Of a DNA stretch of 64,000 bases, positions 25,349 to 38,953 are shown one piece after another. This DNA comes from Oceanospirillaceae bacterium (lineage in GTDB: Bacteria; Pseudomonadota; Gammaproteobacteria; Pseudomonadales; Balneatricaceae). The DNA lies in assembly GCA_024640955.1 (NCBI GenBank), contig JAHEDZ010000012.1:52248-116247 (forward strand). The letters are read 5' to 3'. Numbering within the stretch: position 1 is the first letter of the stretch; every line of letters begins with the position of its first letter. The notes beneath the pieces were generated by a model, which was given only the letters and a program-made list of their open reading frames with translations, did not search any database and was not told the origin of the DNA. The position numbers and the translations under genes are program-made.

Positions 25349-25372
25349 ATCTTCCCTCGATGGGGCGTAAAG

Positions 25373-26071
25373 CTATTCGTGCGTGCAATCCGCAGCGCTG
25401 CGGTGACCTTCGATGCGATCACCCTTGGCTTCAATAAACGCTACTGCATCATTAAAGGTCGAGCGGATATCGTCTTTACAGCTAACAGAAAAACCAAGAT
25501 CACGTAGCAAGCCGTCACCCAGTCCATAGATCCAGCCATGAACATTTAGCTCCTGACCTCGAGCCCAGGCGTCGGTGACGGTTGTGGTGTTACAAACGTT
25601 CAGCGCTTGGGTAACGACATTCAGCTCACACAGCCGATCAATCTGATGCGGCTTAGCCTCCCACTGCCCGAGGCACTTACGGTGATTATAGTAAACATCG
25701 CGAATGTGAGAGAGCCAGTTATCGATCAATCCGTGTCGCGCATCCTCCATCGAGGCCGCCACACCACCACAGCCGTAGTGACCTACCACCATAATGTCTT
25801 TTACTTTAAGCACCTCAACAGCGTACTGAATCACCGAGAGGCAGTTCATATCTGAGTGAACGACGAGGTTGGAGACGTTACGGTGAACGAAGAGTTCGCC
25901 GGGCATCAGATCAACGATCTCATTCGCCGGTACACGGCTATCTGCACAGCCAATCCAAAGGTATTGCGGCGCCTGCTGCGCCGCCAAAGTCGGGAAAAAA
26001 TCCGGATTCGCCGCTTCAATTTTACGCGCCCATTCGACGTTGCTCTCAAATAGCGAATTCAATTTTCTCAT
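25373..26071 (-). CDS. can: Beta-class carbonic anhydrase
   Basis: A 232-residue zinc enzyme that hydrates CO2 to bicarbonate. Zinc ligands are visible in 'IGCADSRVPANE' (Cys, Asp) and 'VVGHYGCGGVAAS' (His, Cys). The N-terminus 'LNSLFESNVEWARKIEAANP' and the 'GWIYGLGDGLLRDLG' segment match the E. coli Can group, and length is slightly above the usual 220. It lies 23 bases downstream of hemE on the same strand and is probably co-transcribed with it. Confidence 0.95.
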   Translation of the reverse strand: MRKLNSLFESNVEWARKIEAANPDFFPTLAAQQAPQYLWIGCADSRVPANEIVDLMPGELFVHRNVSNLVVHSDMNCLSVIQYAVEVLKVKDIMVVGHYGCGGVAASMEDARHGLIDNWLSHIRDVYYNHRKCLGQWEAKPHQIDRLCELNVVTQALNVCNTTTVTDAWARGQELNVHGWIYGLGDGLLRDLGFSVSCKDDIRSTFNDAVAFIEAKGDRIEGHRSAADCTHE

Positions 26072-26094
26072 CGACTCGTCCCTAAACTTGGCTC

Positions 26095-27159
26095 TTAATG
26101 ATGGTACTGGCCGCTTAGCTCATGTACCGCTTCAACAAAAACTTTAGCGCGCTCTGGATCTGCAAATTGGTGAATACCGTGCCCAAGGTTCATAACATGG
26201 CCGGAACCAGAGCCGTAACCCTCAAGAATACGCGCCACCTCTTCACGAATACGGGCAGGCGTTCCGTAGAGGACAGACGGATCCATATTACCCTGTAGTG
26301 ACACTTTATCGCCCACACGAAGACGCGCATCACCTATATCTGTCGTCCAGTCCAGACCTAGGGCATCAGCACCCGCCTCAGCCATAGACTCTAGCCACTG
26401 GCCACCGTTCTTGGTGAACATGATCACTGGAACCTTCCGGCCTTCACTCTCACGAATGAGGCCAGCCGCGATCTTCTTCATGTATTTGAGCGAAAACTCC
26501 TGATACATAGGACCACTCAAAGCACCGCCCCAGGTATCAAAGATCTGTACCGCCTGCGCACCACTACGAATCTGCTCATTGAGGTAGAGAATGACCGAAT
26601 CAGCCAGCTTATCGAGCAGCTTATGCAGCGTTGCAGGCTCCGAATACATCATCCCTTTGATATGACGGAAATCTTTGCTGGAGCCACCTTCAATCATGTA
26701 GGTCGCCAGCGTCCATGGACTACCTGAGAAACCGATTAGCGGTACGCGACCATTAAGCTCACGACGGATCGTCTTCACTGCATCCATCACGTAGCCAAGG
26801 TCAGCCTGCGGGTCGGGAATCGGCAGCGAATCAACATCCGCCTCACTGCGAATGATTTTCTTAAAACGCGGACCTTCACCCGTCTCAAAGTAGAGTCCCA
26901 GGCCCATCGCATCAGGCACAGTGAGAATATCCGAGAAGAGAATCGCAGCATCTAGCGCAAAGCGCTCTAACGGCTGCAGAGTCACCTCACATGCCAGCTC
27001 GGGATTGCCACACAGACCCATAAAATCGCCGGCTCGTGCACGCGTTGCACGGTACTCAGGCAGATAACGCCCTGCCTGACGCATCATCCATACAGGGGTA
27101 ACATCAACCGGCTCTTTCAGAAGGGCTCGCAGAAAGCGATCGTTCTTCAATTCAGACAT
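26095..27159 (-). CDS. hemE: Uroporphyrinogen decarboxylase
   Basis: A 354-residue cofactor-free enzyme that turns uroporphyrinogen III into coproporphyrinogen III. Family motifs are '[19 protein letters not shown]' (active-site Arg), '[17 protein letters not shown]' (catalytic Asp), '[17 protein letters not shown]' and '[12 protein letters not shown]'. I set the start at the ATG giving '[20 protein letters not shown]', which matches the family N-terminus; the frame extends nine codons further upstream. It lies between gltD and can; a terminator (27321-27353) ends gltD upstream. Confidence 0.95.
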   Translation of the reverse strand: MSELKNDRFLRALLKEPVDVTPVWMMRQAGRYLPEYRATRARAGDFMGLCGNPELACEVTLQPLERFALDAAILFSDILTVPDAMGLGLYFETGEGPRFKKIIRSEADVDSLPIPDPQADLGYVMDAVKTIRRELNGRVPLIGFSGSPWTLATYMIEGGSSKDFRHIKGMMYSEPATLHKLLDKLADSVILYLNEQIRSGAQAVQIFDTWGGALSGPMYQEFSLKYMKKIAAGLIRESEGRKVPVIMFTKNGGQWLESMAEAGADALGLDWTTDIGDARLRVGDKVSLQGNMDPSVLYGTPARIREEVARILEGYGSGSGHVMNLGHGIHQFADPERAKVFVEAVHELSGQYHH

Positions 27160-27320
27160 AGGTGAATCTCTATCCATAACTTTCAAAAAATTTCCGGAAT
27201 TGTACCCGTTTTAACCAGCCCGCGCCGCTACTTTACGGCTATAGAAGGAGCCTCGCTTAAAACTCTCAGCGAGTTTTATCCTTACTCTGTGATTGGCTGC
27301 GTCTTAACGATTTCATGCAC

Positions 27321-27353
27321 AAAAAAGCCGCTATCCTAAGAGAGCGGCTTTTA
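27321..27353 (-). terminator. Rho-independent terminator of the gltBD unit
   Basis: On the minus strand AAAAGCCGCT and AGCGGCTTTTTT pair around an 11-base region, followed by GTGC. It lies just after the palindrome that abuts the gltD stop codon. Confidence 0.85.
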
Positions 27354-27357
27354 TGAC

Positions 27358-27376
27358 TAAAAGGGGTCTGACCCCT

Positions 27377-27378
<2 letters not shown>
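27358..27378. repeat. GGGGTC-TGACCCC palindrome, REP-like
   Basis: AAAAGGGGTC and TGACCCCTTT form a nearly perfect palindrome that touches the gltD stop codon. I recall this GGGGTCAGACCCC core from REP-type repeats associated with Y1 (IS200-like) transposases in many proteobacteria. Only one copy was seen in this window and no transposase is nearby. Confidence 0.5.
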
Positions 27379-28816
<1,438 letters not shown>

Positions 28817-28868
28817 TTATTCGCCTGCGGCGGACCGCAGGCACAGACTTTAAATTCTTGTTCGAGCT

Positions 28869-31800
28869 TTACTCTGGTGAGCTCGACAGGTTGTTCAGCA
28901 ACTGCCCTAGGCTCGCAGCCTTAGGTTTAATCAGCCAGAATGAGCCGATGTAATCTTCAAGATTATCAACGATCTCCTGCCCCCAGGCGCTGCCCGTCTC
29001 ACGTACGAACTCAATAATCACTGAGCGTAGGTGGTTGCGATACTGCTCCATCGACTCCGTATGAATACGGTGAATATCAACCAACTCGTGGTTGTACTTA
29101 TCGACGAAGGTACGCTCCATATCTAGCACGTAAGCGAAGCCGCCAGTCATACCGGCACCGAAGTTGTAGCCAGTCGAGCCCAGTACAGTCACTTGACCGC
29201 CTGTCATGTATTCACAACAGTGATCACCGGCGCCTTCTACAACGGCGTGTACGCCTGAGTTCCGCACACCGAAACGCTCGCCTGCGCTACCTGCAGCAAA
29301 CAACTTACCGCCAGTCGCACCGTAAAGACAGGTGTTACCGATGATGGCGGTCTCGTTGCTCTTGTAGCTCACCTCTTTGAACGGCTTAACCACAACCTTA
29401 CCGCCGGCCATACCTTTACCAACGTAATCGTTCGCGTCACCTTCCAAGATCAGGTTCTGACCGCCAGCGTTCCAGACACCGAAGGACTGACCCGCATGAC
29501 CACGAAAGTTGAAGGTAATTGGCTGTTCTGCCATACCCAGGTTGCCGTGCTTCTTGGCAATCGCACCAGAAGTACGTGCACCCACAGAGCGATCGCAGTT
29601 AGTGATCTCAAGTGTCCACTCACCGCCAGTAGCGCCATCGATCGCAGACTGCGCCAGCTCAATCATATGAGTGTTGAGCGTACCTTTATCGAACGGTTCA
29701 TTACGCTCGCGCTGCACCGTGTGCGGGTATTCAGCAGGAATACCTGCATCGCTGATGATTGGCGACAGATCAAGTGAGCGCTGTCGCTCAGTGCGACCTT
29801 CAATAACCTCTAGCAGATCCACGCGGCCAACCAGCTCTTCCATCGTACGCACACCCAGCTGGGCCATCAGTGCACGACACTCTCCTGCAACGAAGCGGAA
29901 GTAGTTCTTGACCATCTCAACAGTACCGCGGAAGTGGTCGCTACGCAGACGGTCGTTCTGCGTTGCAACACCGGTCGCACAGTTGTTGAGGTGACAGATA
30001 CGCAGGTACTTACAGCCCAAGGCAACCATCGGCATAGTACCGAAGCCGAAGCTCTCAGCACCGAGGATGGCAGCTTTAATAACGTCCAAGCCAGACTTCA
30101 AACCACCATCTGTCTGCAGACGGATAGAGCCACGTAGCTGGTTACCGCGCAAAGACTGGTGCGTGTCTGCAAGACCGAGTTCCCAAGGAGAACCCGCGTA
30201 ATGAATCGATGTTATCGGCGATGCTGCAGTACCACCGTCGTAACCTGAAATAGTAATCAAGTCGGCGTAGGCCTTAGCAACACCACAAGCGATAGTACCA
30301 ACACCCGGACGCGACACCAGCTTCACTGATACCAGCGCTTCAGGGTTCACCTGCTTCAGGTCGAAGATCAGCTGCGCCAAATCTTCGATGGAGTAGATAT
30401 CATGGTGTGGTGGAGGCGAGATCAGTGTCACACCGGGTACCGAGTAACGCAGGCGTGCGATCAACGAGTTGACCTTACCACCTGGCAACTGACCACCTTC
30501 ACCTGGCTTCGCACCCTGGGCTACTTTGATCTGCATAACTTCAGCGTTCGCTAGGTACTCTGGTGTAACACCAAAGCGGCCAGATGCAACCTGCTTAATC
30601 TTGGAGCGTTTCAAGGTGCCGTGACGAGCTGGATCTTCTCCACCCTCACCTGAGTTCGAGCGGCCACCGAGTTCGTTCATCGCAACCGCCAGCGCTTCAT
30701 GCGCTTCAGGCGACAGAGCACCTAGCGACATCGCTGCGGTATCGAAACGAGGGTAGAGAGCTTCTGCTGGCTCAACTTCACTCAGAGCAATGGCGTTGCC
30801 CGTTTTCAGAGCCAGCATGTCACGAATGGTCGCAACACCGCGCTCATTAACAAGCTTGGCGTAACGGTCATAGTGTGACTGCTCTCCGGTGCGCACTGCA
30901 TCGTGAATCGCCTTAACTACATCTGGATTGTACGCGTGGTACTCTTCACCAAACTTGTACTTCAGCAGACCACCGATCTTAAGTGCTTTGCGTGGGTTAA
31001 ATGCCAGCTTCGCCAGCGTCTGCTGATCCTTCTCAAAGTGCTCAAACTTCGCACCCTGAATACGGCTCATAACGCCCTTGAAACAGAGATCAACAATCTC
31101 GTCAGAGAGACCGATCGCCTCAAATAGCTGTGCGCCGCGGTAAGAAGCGATGGTTGAGATACCCATCTTCGACAGGATCTTAAACAGACCTTTATCGATA
31201 CCCTTACGGTAGTTTTCATGACTCTGCATCGGCTCCATCGCCAGCTCGCCAGTACGACATAGATCCGTCAGCACACGGTAGGCCAGGTATGGGTAGACAG
31301 CCGTCGCGCCGAAACCAAACAGCACAGCGAAGTGATGCGGGTCACGAGCAGTGCCGGTCTCAACAATGATGTTAGCGTCAGTACGAAGACCAGTGTCGAT
31401 CAAACGGTGATGTACTGCACCGGTCGCCATCGCTGCGTGAATAGGAAGTTTACCCTTCTCGATCGCTTTATCAGACAGGATGATCAGCGCTTTACCGTTG
31501 CGAACAGCGGACTCAGCTTCGTCACATACAAACTTAATCGCCTGTTCCAGCGAGGATGCTGCAGGGTCGTAGTTCAGCTCAACCACCTGCGGCTCGAAGC
31601 CAGCAACCTCATTGTCGCGGATACGGATAAACTTGCTTGCAGAGAGCACAGGCATAGTCAGCACGACGCGGCGTGCGTGATCTGCGGTCTCTTCAAAGAC
31701 GTTCTGCTCACGACCTAGACAGGTCTCAAGTGACATTACGATTGCTTCACGCAGCGGATCGATTGGCGGGTTAGTTACCTGCGCGAACTGCTGGCGGAAG

Positions 31801-33323
31801 TAGTCGTATGGCGAGCGGATCTGCTCAGACAGCACCGCCATAGGCTTGTCGTCGCCCATAGAGCCCACAGCTTCCATCGCACTCTCACCGAGCGGGCGGA
31901 CAACCTGATCGCGCTCTTCGTACGAGACATTGAACATCTTCATGTGAGTCTTCACCTCTTCCACTGACATCTCAGGGAAAGATTTAGACTCCTCAGTGAG
32001 GTTCATGGTGTTCTCAAGACGCAGAGTATTCTCTTTCAGCCACTGCTTGTAGGGCTGCGCCTTCTTCAGACGGTTGTCGACATCTTCAGTGTGCAGTACA
32101 TCGCCAGTCTGGGTATCGATCGCCAGAATTTGACCCGGTCCAACACGACCCTGAGCCACAATATCGCTCGGCTCGTAACTGAACACACCGATCTCAGATG
32201 CTGTACAGATCATGCCATCTTTCGTCATTACCCAGCGCGATGGACGCAGACCGTTACGGTCAAGCATACAGACAGCGTAACGGCCATCAGTCATTACCAT
32301 GCCGGCAGGGCCATCCCAAGGCTCCATGTGCATAGAGTTGTACTCGTAGAAAGCACGCAATTCTGCGTCCATAGTATCTACGTTCTGCCATGCTGGTGGA
32401 ATGATCATGCGCACTGCGCGGTAGAGGTCGATACCACCTACCAGCAGGAATTCGATCATGTTATCCATTGATGAAGAGTCAGAACCGGTCGTGTTGACGA
32501 TTGGTTGCAGCTCATCAAGGTTAGGAATCAGCGGAGTTTCGAACTTAGACGCGCGAGCGCGCGCCCAGTTACGGTTACCTTCGATGGTGTTGATCTCACC
32601 GTTGTGCGCCAAGAAGCGGAACGGCTGAGCCAGCGGCCAACGTGGTGCGGTGTTAGTCGAGAAGCGCTGGTGGTAAGTTACCACTGCTGTTTCAAGCGAC
32701 TCATCTGCCAGATCCTTGTAAAACGCAGGCAGGTCGACCGGCATCATCAGGCCCTTGTAGCTGATAACACGCTCTGACAGCGAACAGATATAGAAGTCTG
32801 GATCGCCGTTCATGGCGATCTCAGCTTTGCGGCGCGCAACGAACAGTGCTACCGCCAGCTCACGCTCGCTCAACTCGCCAACGTTCACCAGAACCTGCTC
32901 AATCTGCGGCAGAGTCTCTTTTGCAATCGGGCCCAGACAATCAGTGTTTGTGGGCACTACACGCCAGCCGGCAACCTCAAGACCCTGAGCAGCTAACTCA
33001 GTGTTCATTGCATTGCGGGCTTTATCAGCCAACTCGGCACTCTGCGACAGGAATACCATGCCAACAGCAAAATTATCCGCCAGCTCTACGCCCAACTCCG
33101 CTTTCGCAGCGGCGCGCATAAATCCGCGCGGCATCTGCATCAGCAAACCACAGCCATCACCTGTTTTACCGTCAGCAGCGATGCCACCGCGGTGTGTCAT
33201 ACATGCCAGAGCTTCAATCGCTTTGGTCAGAACTCCATGGCTGGCTTCGCCCTCCATGTGGGCCATAAGACCAAAGCCACAGTTGTCTTTAAACTCATCC
33301 GCGCGATACAGACCGTTGCTCAT
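28869..33323 (-). CDS. gltB: Glutamate synthase (NADPH) large subunit
   Basis: A 1484-residue ferredoxin-fold/flavin enzyme that makes two glutamates from glutamine and 2-oxoglutarate. The N-terminal class II glutamine amidotransferase domain begins after a short propeptide ([14 protein letters not shown]), exposing the nucleophile of '[11 protein letters not shown]'. The central and FMN domains follow ('[11 protein letters not shown]', phosphate binding). The 3Fe-4S cysteines are in '[20 protein letters not shown]'. The C-terminal beta-helix with Gly-rich repeats ('GGKVVVKPF', '[20 protein letters not shown]') is complete. First gene of the gltBD operon, with a sigma-70-like promoter about 90 bases upstream. 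Confidence 0.97.
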   Translation of the reverse strand: MSNGLYRADEFKDNCGFGLMAHMEGEASHGVLTKAIEALACMTHRGGIAADGKTGDGCGLLMQMPRGFMRAAAKAELGVELADNFAVGMVFLSQSAELADKARNAMNTELAAQGLEVAGWRVVPTNTDCLGPIAKETLPQIEQVLVNVGELSERELAVALFVARRKAEIAMNGDPDFYICSLSERVISYKGLMMPVDLPAFYKDLADESLETAVVTYHQRFSTNTAPRWPLAQPFRFLAHNGEINTIEGNRNWARARASKFETPLIPNLDELQPIVNTTGSDSSSMDNMIEFLLVGGIDLYRAVRMIIPPAWQNVDTMDAELRAFYEYNSMHMEPWDGPAGMVMTDGRYAVCMLDRNGLRPSRWVMTKDGMICTASEIGVFSYEPSDIVAQGRVGPGQILAIDTQTGDVLHTEDVDNRLKKAQPYKQWLKENTLRLENTMNLTEESKSFPEMSVEEVKTHMKMFNVSYEERDQVVRPLGESAMEAVGSMGDDKPMAVLSEQIRSPYDYFRQQFAQVTNPPIDPLREAIVMSLETCLGREQNVFEETADHARRVVLTMPVLSASKFIRIRDNEVAGFEPQVVELNYDPAASSLEQAIKFVCDEAESAVRNGKALIILSDKAIEKGKLPIHAAMATGAVHHRLIDTGLRTDANIIVETGTARDPHHFAVLFGFGATAVYPYLAYRVLTDLCRTGELAMEPMQSHENYRKGIDKGLFKILSKMGISTIASYRGAQLFEAIGLSDEIVDLCFKGVMSRIQGAKFEHFEKDQQTLAKLAFNPRKALKIGGLLKYKFGEEYHAYNPDVVKAIHDAVRTGEQSHYDRYAKLVNERGVATIRDMLALKTGNAIALSEVEPAEALYPRFDTAAMSLGALSPEAHEALAVAMNELGGRSNSGEGGEDPARHGTLKRSKIKQVASGRFGVTPEYLANAEVMQIKVAQGAKPGEGGQLPGGKVNSLIARLRYSVPGVTLISPPPHHDIYSIEDLAQLIFDLKQVNPEALVSVKLVSRPGVGTIACGVAKAYADLITISGYDGGTAASPITSIHYAGSPWELGLADTHQSLRGNQLRGSIRLQTDGGLKSGLDVIKAAILGAESFGFGTMPMVALGCKYLRICHLNNCATGVATQNDRLRSDHFRGTVEMVKNYFRFVAGECRALMAQLGVRTMEELVGRVDLLEVIEGRTERQRSLDLSPIISDAGIPAEYPHTVQRERNEPFDKGTLNTHMIELAQSAIDGATGGEWTLEITNCDRSVGARTSGAIAKKHGNLGMAEQPITFNFRGHAGQSFGVWNAGGQNLILEGDANDYVGKGMAGGKVVVKPFKEVSYKSNETAIIGNTCLYGATGGKLFAAGSAGERFGVRNSGVHAVVEGAGDHCCEYMTGGQVTVLGSTGYNFGAGMTGGFAYVLDMERTFVDKYNHELVDIHRIHTESMEQYRNHLRSVIIEFVRETGSAWGQEIVDNLEDYIGSFWLIKPKAASLGQLLNNLSSSPE

Positions 33324-33417
33324 ACGCTAAATTCCATATAAAAACTTTAATTAAATCAGCTAGTTATGCAGCCGAAACAACTTGCTCAAGGCACTAGGCA
33401 AAGCAAGAGGGCCGCTA

Positions 33418-33446
33418 ATTTTACACGTGAAGCACGTCAGCTACAA
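33418..33446 (-). promoter_or_regulatory. Candidate sigma-70 promoter of gltBD
   Basis: On the minus strand TTGTAG (33441-33446) and TAAAAT (33418-33423) are separated by exactly 17 bases. The gltB ATG lies about 95 bases downstream of the -10. The spacer contains TGACGTGCTTCACGTG, with two CACGTG/ACGTG-like half-sites. Confidence 0.5.
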
Positions 33447-33506
33447 ATCGACGCAACTGGCCAAGCCAAAGTAGGGCAAAGAGTTAAAATCAGCTGACAC
33501 ATTGGT

Positions 33507-35162
33507 TTATCGGTTCAGAGCGCTATTCAGTTCACTCTTTAAGCCCGTTACGGAGCGTACCCAGGGCTTGAGTCGCTGTAACTCAGCAGGCAGGTTCGAA
33601 ACCGCTCTATTCGCCGCTGCGCGACTCGGGAAGTGTCCGGTAACAACGGTAAATCGCGGTACACCCTTGTAAGGGTAACTGAGTTTTAACATCGGTGCAG
33701 CGGAGCCGTAGCGCGCGATCAGTTTATCGGCTGTCTGCTCTTCTCGTGCCGCCACCAGCTGAACAGTAAGATCGGTCGCCGGCCAGCCCAGGACTGTCTC
33801 GATATCGGCACTGAAGCGGCTTGTTGTTTGCGCGCCCTTCGGTTCGCGTGTTGCTGGAGCAACCGTCTGAGGTTCGGTACGCGTATCGACCGTCTGTAGA
33901 GCTGGCGGCTGCTGAGGCTGTGGATCTGGCTCTTTTTCAGGCTCGGCCGAGATCACCACTTCGGGAGTTGCACCCGCGCTCGTCGCTGTTGAGACAGACT
34001 CCAACTCCGCTCCAGGCGGGAGCTGATTCACATCCGCCGCCTGTGGGTCTAGTGCAGAAGATTCTGGCTCTTCAGTCGCGAGAGCGGGCGTGTCACGCTG
34101 AGTAATTTCTGGGTCTAACTCCTGTGGTAAGTCAACGACCTGAATCGGTGCGGTTTCTGGAGCAGACTTGATCTCTGCGACCACTTGCGTCGACTCAGAC
34201 TCCGTTGGTCCGGCTGACTCTTCGGGAGTTGGCCCTTCAACTTGTGCTAGCCGCTGCTCCTCTAGTCGTTTGGACAGTTCGGAGCGCGCAGCGACAAGTT
34301 CAGGCTCCGACTGGCTGTCAGCTTGCACCACTTGCGGGATAGGAATTTCAACAGGTGTTGTGATCGCTGGTTCAGCTGTTTCATTGGGAGTGTAGAGGTA
34401 ACCAATCGCGCCAGCAGTAGTAGCTAACACTAACAGAATTCCGGCCCAGTACCATCGGTTGCTGACCGCGCTTTTCAATCCAGGTCGAGTAGAAGGCTGA
34501 TCCAGTAGCTTTGCCAAGGCAGCTTTCAACTGATCCGGCCGCCCCTGGTTCTCTAGCAGTAGACGCCGATATTCCGCATCCCTCAACTGACGTCCATCTA
34601 TTCGATGTGCGTCTACAAAGGACCTCGCCTCTTCCGCTGTGTAAGGCTGCAGATGCTCTGCATGCAAAGCCCCTTCAACCAGACGATTAAACTCGCGCTC
34701 AAAGAAGCGCTGTTCAAATTCTGGCGAACCAGCCAGCAGCACTCGTGGCGCGGCGCTATCAATCTTGGAGAAGTTAAGTAGCAGCTCGAGAGAGTTATCC
34801 GACAGGTAATCAGCATCATCAATGCAGATGTGCAGACGTTGATCCAACTGCTCCAGTTCACGTGCGCAGGCGTGCAAGGCAGTCAGTCGAGTTCGATTAT
34901 TCGGCTCACAGCTGATACCCAATTGTGCAACCAGCGCCTGCAGTAGATGCGTGACGTCAAAAGCGGTTTCCAAGGAGAGATGAACCCAGTTGGGCTGCAT
35001 CGGGTTCTGTTCGGGCTTCAGTTGCGACAGCAGATGAGACTTACCTAGCCCCTGCTCTGCAATCAACAAGATCACCAGGTCAGAGAAGCTGAGCAGATGC
35101 TCCAAGCGTGCTCTCTGCAACTGGCGCGATTCGGGTTCAAAATGGATATTTGGCACCCGCAT
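33507..35162 (-). CDS. damX: DamX-like AAA/SPOR-domain cell-division protein
   Basis: A 551-residue bitopic protein. The N-terminal AAA-type ATPase-like region (about 1-230) has a P-loop-like 'IAEQGLGKSHLL', in which the first Gly of the Walker A is replaced by Ala, and 'LHICIDDADYLSD' as Walker B. One membrane helix follows ('WYWAGILLVLATTAGAIGYL', near residue 245), then a long Pro/Glu/Ser-rich periplasmic linker, then a C-terminal SPOR domain ('VQLVAAREEQTADKLIARYG' to 'PWVRSVTGLKSEL') that binds denuded septal glycan. The aroK-aroB-damX order is typical. The ATG at 35162 is preferred over two TTG codons before it. Confidence 0.85.
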   Translation of the reverse strand: MRVPNIHFEPESRQLQRARLEHLLSFSDLVILLIAEQGLGKSHLLSQLKPEQNPMQPNWVHLSLETAFDVTHLLQALVAQLGISCEPNNRTRLTALHACARELEQLDQRLHICIDDADYLSDNSLELLLNFSKIDSAAPRVLLAGSPEFEQRFFEREFNRLVEGALHAEHLQPYTAEEARSFVDAHRIDGRQLRDAEYRRLLLENQGRPDQLKAALAKLLDQPSTRPGLKSAVSNRWYWAGILLVLATTAGAIGYLYTPNETAEPAITTPVEIPIPQVVQADSQSEPELVAARSELSKRLEEQRLAQVEGPTPEESAGPTESESTQVVAEIKSAPETAPIQVVDLPQELDPEITQRDTPALATEEPESSALDPQAADVNQLPPGAELESVSTATSAGATPEVVISAEPEKEPDPQPQQPPALQTVDTRTEPQTVAPATREPKGAQTTSRFSADIETVLGWPATDLTVQLVAAREEQTADKLIARYGSAAPMLKLSYPYKGVPRFTVVTGHFPSRAAANRAVSNLPAELQRLKPWVRSVTGLKSELNSALNR

Positions 35163-35168
35163 CAACAA

Positions 35169-36263
35169 TTACTCCGTCAGAGTTTCGGGCGCGTAGTGCT
35201 GCTCAAGCGTCTGTTGCAGCAGTGCTGGATCAAAGCTATCTGTAATTACAGCCTCTCCAATCCGCTTAAGCAGCACAAGTCGAATTCGACCATCGAGCAC
35301 CTTCTTATCGACTGACATCAACTCAATGAAGCGCTGAGGCTCCATACTGGGTGGAGGCTCAGTCGGTAGGTGTGCAGCCTTAAGAATCGCTTGAGTCCGT
35401 GCCAAATCAGAGTCGCTCATCCAGCCCAATCGGTTTGAGAGATCTGCAGCCATCTGCATGCCAGCGCCGACTGCTTCACCGTGTAGCCAGGTACCGTAGC
35501 CCTGATCAGTTTCAATGGCATGCCCAAAGGTATGTCCCAGATTGAGAATCGCCCGGATGCCTCCTTCGCGCTCGTCCTGCGCTACCACCTCAGCTTTAAT
35601 TTTGCAGGAACGATAGATCGCTTCGGCTAGAGCCTTCGGCTCGAGATTATTGAGCTGCTCGATATTAGCTTCGATCCAGTTCAAAAAGGTCTCGTCGTAG
35701 ATCAAACCGTACTTGATCACTTCAGCCAGACCTGCCGCCAGCTCACGCGGTGGCAGTGAACGCAGTATTTTAGTATCGGCAAGGACCGCTTTGGGCTGGT
35801 AAAAAGCCCCAATCATATTTTTACCCAGCGGATGGTTCACACCCGTCTTGCCACCCACCGACGAATCGACCTGGGACAGAAGAGTCGTGGGAATCTGGAT
35901 GAAATCGACCCCACGTTGATAGCTCGCCGCTGCAAAACCGGTCATGTCTCCGACAACGCCACCACCTAGTGCGATCAACGTCGTTGTGCGGTTGTGCTTC
36001 ATCCGCAGCAGAGCATCAAAGATAGAGTTGAGATGCTCGAGCGTTTTGAACGACTCGCCGTCGGGCAGAATAACCTCATCGACCTGCAAGTCGGGTAGTT
36101 GCTGCTTCAATTGATCGAGGTAAAGCGGCGCAATCGTCTCATTAGAGACGATCATTACCTGTTTACCCTTGATCAAACCTTGCAGGTCAACCGTCTTGAA
36201 AAGGTTCTCACCAACATAAATGGGGTAACTGCGTTCACCCAGCTCTACGGTTAACTGGCGCAT
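35169..36263 (-). CDS. aroB: 3-dehydroquinate synthase
   Basis: A 364-residue NAD- and metal-dependent enzyme that closes DAHP into 3-dehydroquinate. Motifs are '[14 protein letters not shown]', '[19 protein letters not shown]', '[20 protein letters not shown]', the metal-ligand '[13 protein letters not shown]', and '[20 protein letters not shown]'. Length matches E. coli AroB (362). Its ATG overlaps the aroK stop (TGATG), and damX follows six bases after its own stop. Confidence 0.96.
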   Translation of the reverse strand: MRQLTVELGERSYPIYVGENLFKTVDLQGLIKGKQVMIVSNETIAPLYLDQLKQQLPDLQVDEVILPDGESFKTLEHLNSIFDALLRMKHNRTTTLIALGGGVVGDMTGFAAASYQRGVDFIQIPTTLLSQVDSSVGGKTGVNHPLGKNMIGAFYQPKAVLADTKILRSLPPRELAAGLAEVIKYGLIYDETFLNWIEANIEQLNNLEPKALAEAIYRSCKIKAEVVAQDEREGGIRAILNLGHTFGHAIETDQGYGTWLHGEAVGAGMQMAADLSNRLGWMSDSDLARTQAILKAAHLPTEPPPSMEPQRFIELMSVDKKVLDGRIRLVLLKRIGEAVITDSFDPALLQQTLEQHYAPETLTE

Positions 36264-36838
36264 CAGTGCTGCTCCATTCTGGATTGGCCCGGGGATAACT
36301 CAGTGCGATCAGAATCTCCTGAACCTAGAATTCGATTCTTTTTGAGTGCTTTTACTATTTCGCCAATCACAGCACGCGGATGACGACGGTCTGTACGCAA
36401 AATAAAGTCTGCAGTCTGACGGTAGAGTGGATCACGCACTCGAATCAGCTCTTCCAAGCGCTCACGTGGATTCGCGGTTTGAAGCAAAGGGCGGTTCTTA
36501 TCACGAGCGGTGCGCTCAACCTGCTGATCGACGCTGGCGTGCAGATAGACAACAAAGCCGCGTTCTCGCAGTCTCAAGCGATTATTTTCGCGCAGCACCA
36601 CACCACCGCCCGTCGCTAACACAATATTGTCTTGTTCAGACACCTGATCGATCACGTTCTCTTCGCGATCGCGAAAACCGTCCTCTCCCTCGACGTCGAA
36701 GATCCAGGGAATATTCGCCCCGGCACGCTCCTCGATCACCTTATCGGAGTCGATAAACTCAAGTTTTAACTCGTTAGAAAGCAAACGGCCTATGGTGCTC
36801 TTTCCAGAGCCCATAGGGCCGATTAAAAATATCTTCAA
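36263..36838 (-). CDS. aroK: Shikimate kinase
   Basis: A 191-residue kinase with P-loop '[18 protein letters not shown]', the shikimate-binding Asp in '[13 protein letters not shown]', '[14 protein letters not shown]', '[14 protein letters not shown]', and the LID Arg in '[12 protein letters not shown]'. It uses ATP to make shikimate 3-phosphate. The only sensible start is TTG at 36838 (product MKIFLIGP...), 14 bases after the pilQ stop; no in-frame ATG is near. The C-terminal tail beyond 'VKALKKNRI' (about 18 residues, Gly/Ser/Gln-rich) is longer than in E. coli. Confidence 0.95.
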   Translation of the reverse strand: MKIFLIGPMGSGKSTIGRLLSNELKLEFIDSDKVIEERAGANIPWIFDVEGEDGFRDREENVIDQVSEQDNIVLATGGGVVLRENNRLRLRERGFVVYLHASVDQQVERTARDKNRPLLQTANPRERLEELIRVRDPLYRQTADFILRTDRRHPRAVIGEIVKALKKNRILGSGDSDRTELSPGQSRMEQH

Positions 36839-36852
36839 AAATGACCAACTCG

Positions 36853-38946
36853 CTACTGCCGAGAGGTCAAAGCCTCTCGGATCAATTTCGGGGTTATAAA
36901 GATCAACAACTCGTTTTTCTGCTCAGTCGTCTGCTTATTTCTAAAAGCAGCTCCAACGACCGGAAGATCTCCAAGCAACGGCACCTTCTCAACACCTTCA
37001 GACGCTTCTGTTCGGAAAACCCCGCCCAGCACTATGGTATCACCATCGTTGACCACAACCGAAGTGTTCAACTGGTTGGTGTTGATAGATATCTCGCCAT
37101 TTGCCAATGTGCGCCCAATACTATCCTGATTTATGGCCAAATCCATAGCAATACGATCACCCGGATTGAGTTGCGGAGTCACGTTTAAAGTCAAAGCTAC
37201 GTCTTTGAATGCCGTGCTAGTGCTACCATCCTCAACCGTCTGATAAGGTATCTGCTGACCAGAGGTAATATTTGCTGCTTTACCATTGGTTGTAATTACT
37301 TTGGGTTGAGATATGACCTCACCATTACCATTACTTTCCAAAGCAGAGAGTTCCGCCGCCAATAGTAGGGAGTTTTTCAAAAACCCAACGGCTATTGTTG
37401 GACCAGCAACACCGAAATCAACGTTGAGTGCATTACCTATCCCAATGCTATCGTTTGCAGTCGCACCAATCGTCAGCTGACCACCATCTAGCGTTGAAGT
37501 TGATTTAGAAAGTCCCCACTTCACACCTAAGCTTTCTGAGAAGCTCGAGGAAGCCGTGACGATCCGCGCTTCAACCATGATCTGAGCCACCTCCACATCG
37601 AAGCGATTCAGCGTACGGCGGATCTCTTCGATCGAAGCACCTGTTTCACGCACCATAAGAATGTTTGTCTGATCATCGGCAAGCAGGAATCCGCGCTCGC
37701 TAACCAAATTAGCCTGTTCGAGATATCCTTTCATCTCAGAAGCGCTACGGAAGTTGATCTGCACGTACTCTGTCAGCAGTGGAGCGAGATTCTTAACCTG
37801 CTCCTGCGCTTCAAGCTCCTGACGCTCGCGCTCTGCGATCTGCGCCGCACCGCCGACCAACATGACGTTACCAACAATTCGCTTATCCAAGCCATTGGTC
37901 TGCAAGATGATATCGAGTGCCTGATCCCAAGGGACATTCTTCAGACGCAGGGTAATGTTGCCGCCTACCTCATCACCAACCACCAAGTTCTTCTCAGCAA
38001 CCTCAGCAATAATCTGGAGTACTGAGCGCAACTCAACATTCTGGAAGTTTAGATCGATCTCTTCTCCTGAGTAAGGGAAAAGGTCGGCTTTGCGGTCAGC
38101 CAGTTGCTGATTGGTCATCGGTTTAAAGTCCAGCACTAGCTGCTTGCCAGTCTGGTAAGCCATGTAGTCGTAGGGCTCGGCAGAAGGTTTGATAAGAATT
38201 GCAGTGTTGCGGCCCGCCGCCATCGAATCGATGAACATCACCGGTGTAGCGAAAGCCTGCACATCAGTGCGGTTCTCTAAGCTTCTAGCCAGTGACGCAC
38301 CCAGAAGGTTCACAACGATATTGTTACCCTCTTCGATAATATCCAAACCCGCCTCATCATCACTCATGGTAATAACAACACGTCCAGTACCACCGTCTAT
38401 ACGCTCAAAGTCAATAGCCTGCACCTGGGTCTGATCTGCCGCCATTGCCGACGACTGAGCCATCGGCTTAGAGCGATCAGCAGGAGCTGCCTGCGCCACA
38501 GAGCCTGTACCCATCCGGGCATCGCCGAGTTGAACAAACAGGGTATTGCCTTCGACTGAGGTCGTGTAGCTTGCTGCCTCAGTCAGGTTGGCAACGACAC
38601 GAAGTCGACCCTGAGCCTCGGCAAAGTTGAGGGTTGATACCACACCTGACTCAACTGACAGGGCGCGTTGCACCTGCTCGTTGGAAACGCCGAAAAAGTC
38701 CAACACCAAACGCGGCGGAGACTCAATCATGTAAACCTTCGGCGTTGGAGGAGGAGCATCAAAGCTGAAGCGAATCTCGGTTTTCTGACCTGGCAGTGCA
38801 ACAAAGCTGGTGTCTTTGAGTACTGAGTCCGCTGCCTGCGCACCCAGCGCTACCCCTGCGGAAACTGCCAGAACCAACCAGCGGCCAAAGCGACCTAAGC
38901 GGCCACGCGCTGATTTCTCGTTTTGGGGGTTCATGTTGCTATGCAT
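36853..38946 (-). CDS. pilQ: Type IV pilus secretin PilQ
   Basis: A 697-residue outer-membrane secretin through which the pilus passes. A signal peptide ([17 protein letters not shown]) is followed by AMIN domains that bind peptidoglycan (about residues 45-290), an STN/N0 region ('[21 protein letters not shown]'), an N1 repeat and the secretin pore domain ('[20 protein letters not shown]' to '[25 protein letters not shown]'). It is the last gene of pilMNOPQ and precedes aroK by 14 bases. Two ATG starts four codons apart (38946, 38934) are possible; GGAG lies ten bases before the first. Confidence 0.95.
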   Translation of the reverse strand: MHSNMNPQNEKSARGRLGRFGRWLVLAVSAGVALGAQAADSVLKDTSFVALPGQKTEIRFSFDAPPPTPKVYMIESPPRLVLDFFGVSNEQVQRALSVESGVVSTLNFAEAQGRLRVVANLTEAASYTTSVEGNTLFVQLGDARMGTGSVAQAAPADRSKPMAQSSAMAADQTQVQAIDFERIDGGTGRVVITMSDDEAGLDIIEEGNNIVVNLLGASLARSLENRTDVQAFATPVMFIDSMAAGRNTAILIKPSAEPYDYMAYQTGKQLVLDFKPMTNQQLADRKADLFPYSGEEIDLNFQNVELRSVLQIIAEVAEKNLVVGDEVGGNITLRLKNVPWDQALDIILQTNGLDKRIVGNVMLVGGAAQIAERERQELEAQEQVKNLAPLLTEYVQINFRSASEMKGYLEQANLVSERGFLLADDQTNILMVRETGASIEEIRRTLNRFDVEVAQIMVEARIVTASSSFSESLGVKWGLSKSTSTLDGGQLTIGATANDSIGIGNALNVDFGVAGPTIAVGFLKNSLLLAAELSALESNGNGEVISQPKVITTNGKAANITSGQQIPYQTVEDGSTSTAFKDVALTLNVTPQLNPGDRIAMDLAINQDSIGRTLANGEISINTNQLNTSVVVNDGDTIVLGGVFRTEASEGVEKVPLLGDLPVVGAAFRNKQTTEQKNELLIFITPKLIREALTSRQ

Positions 38947-38953
38947 CCTTAAA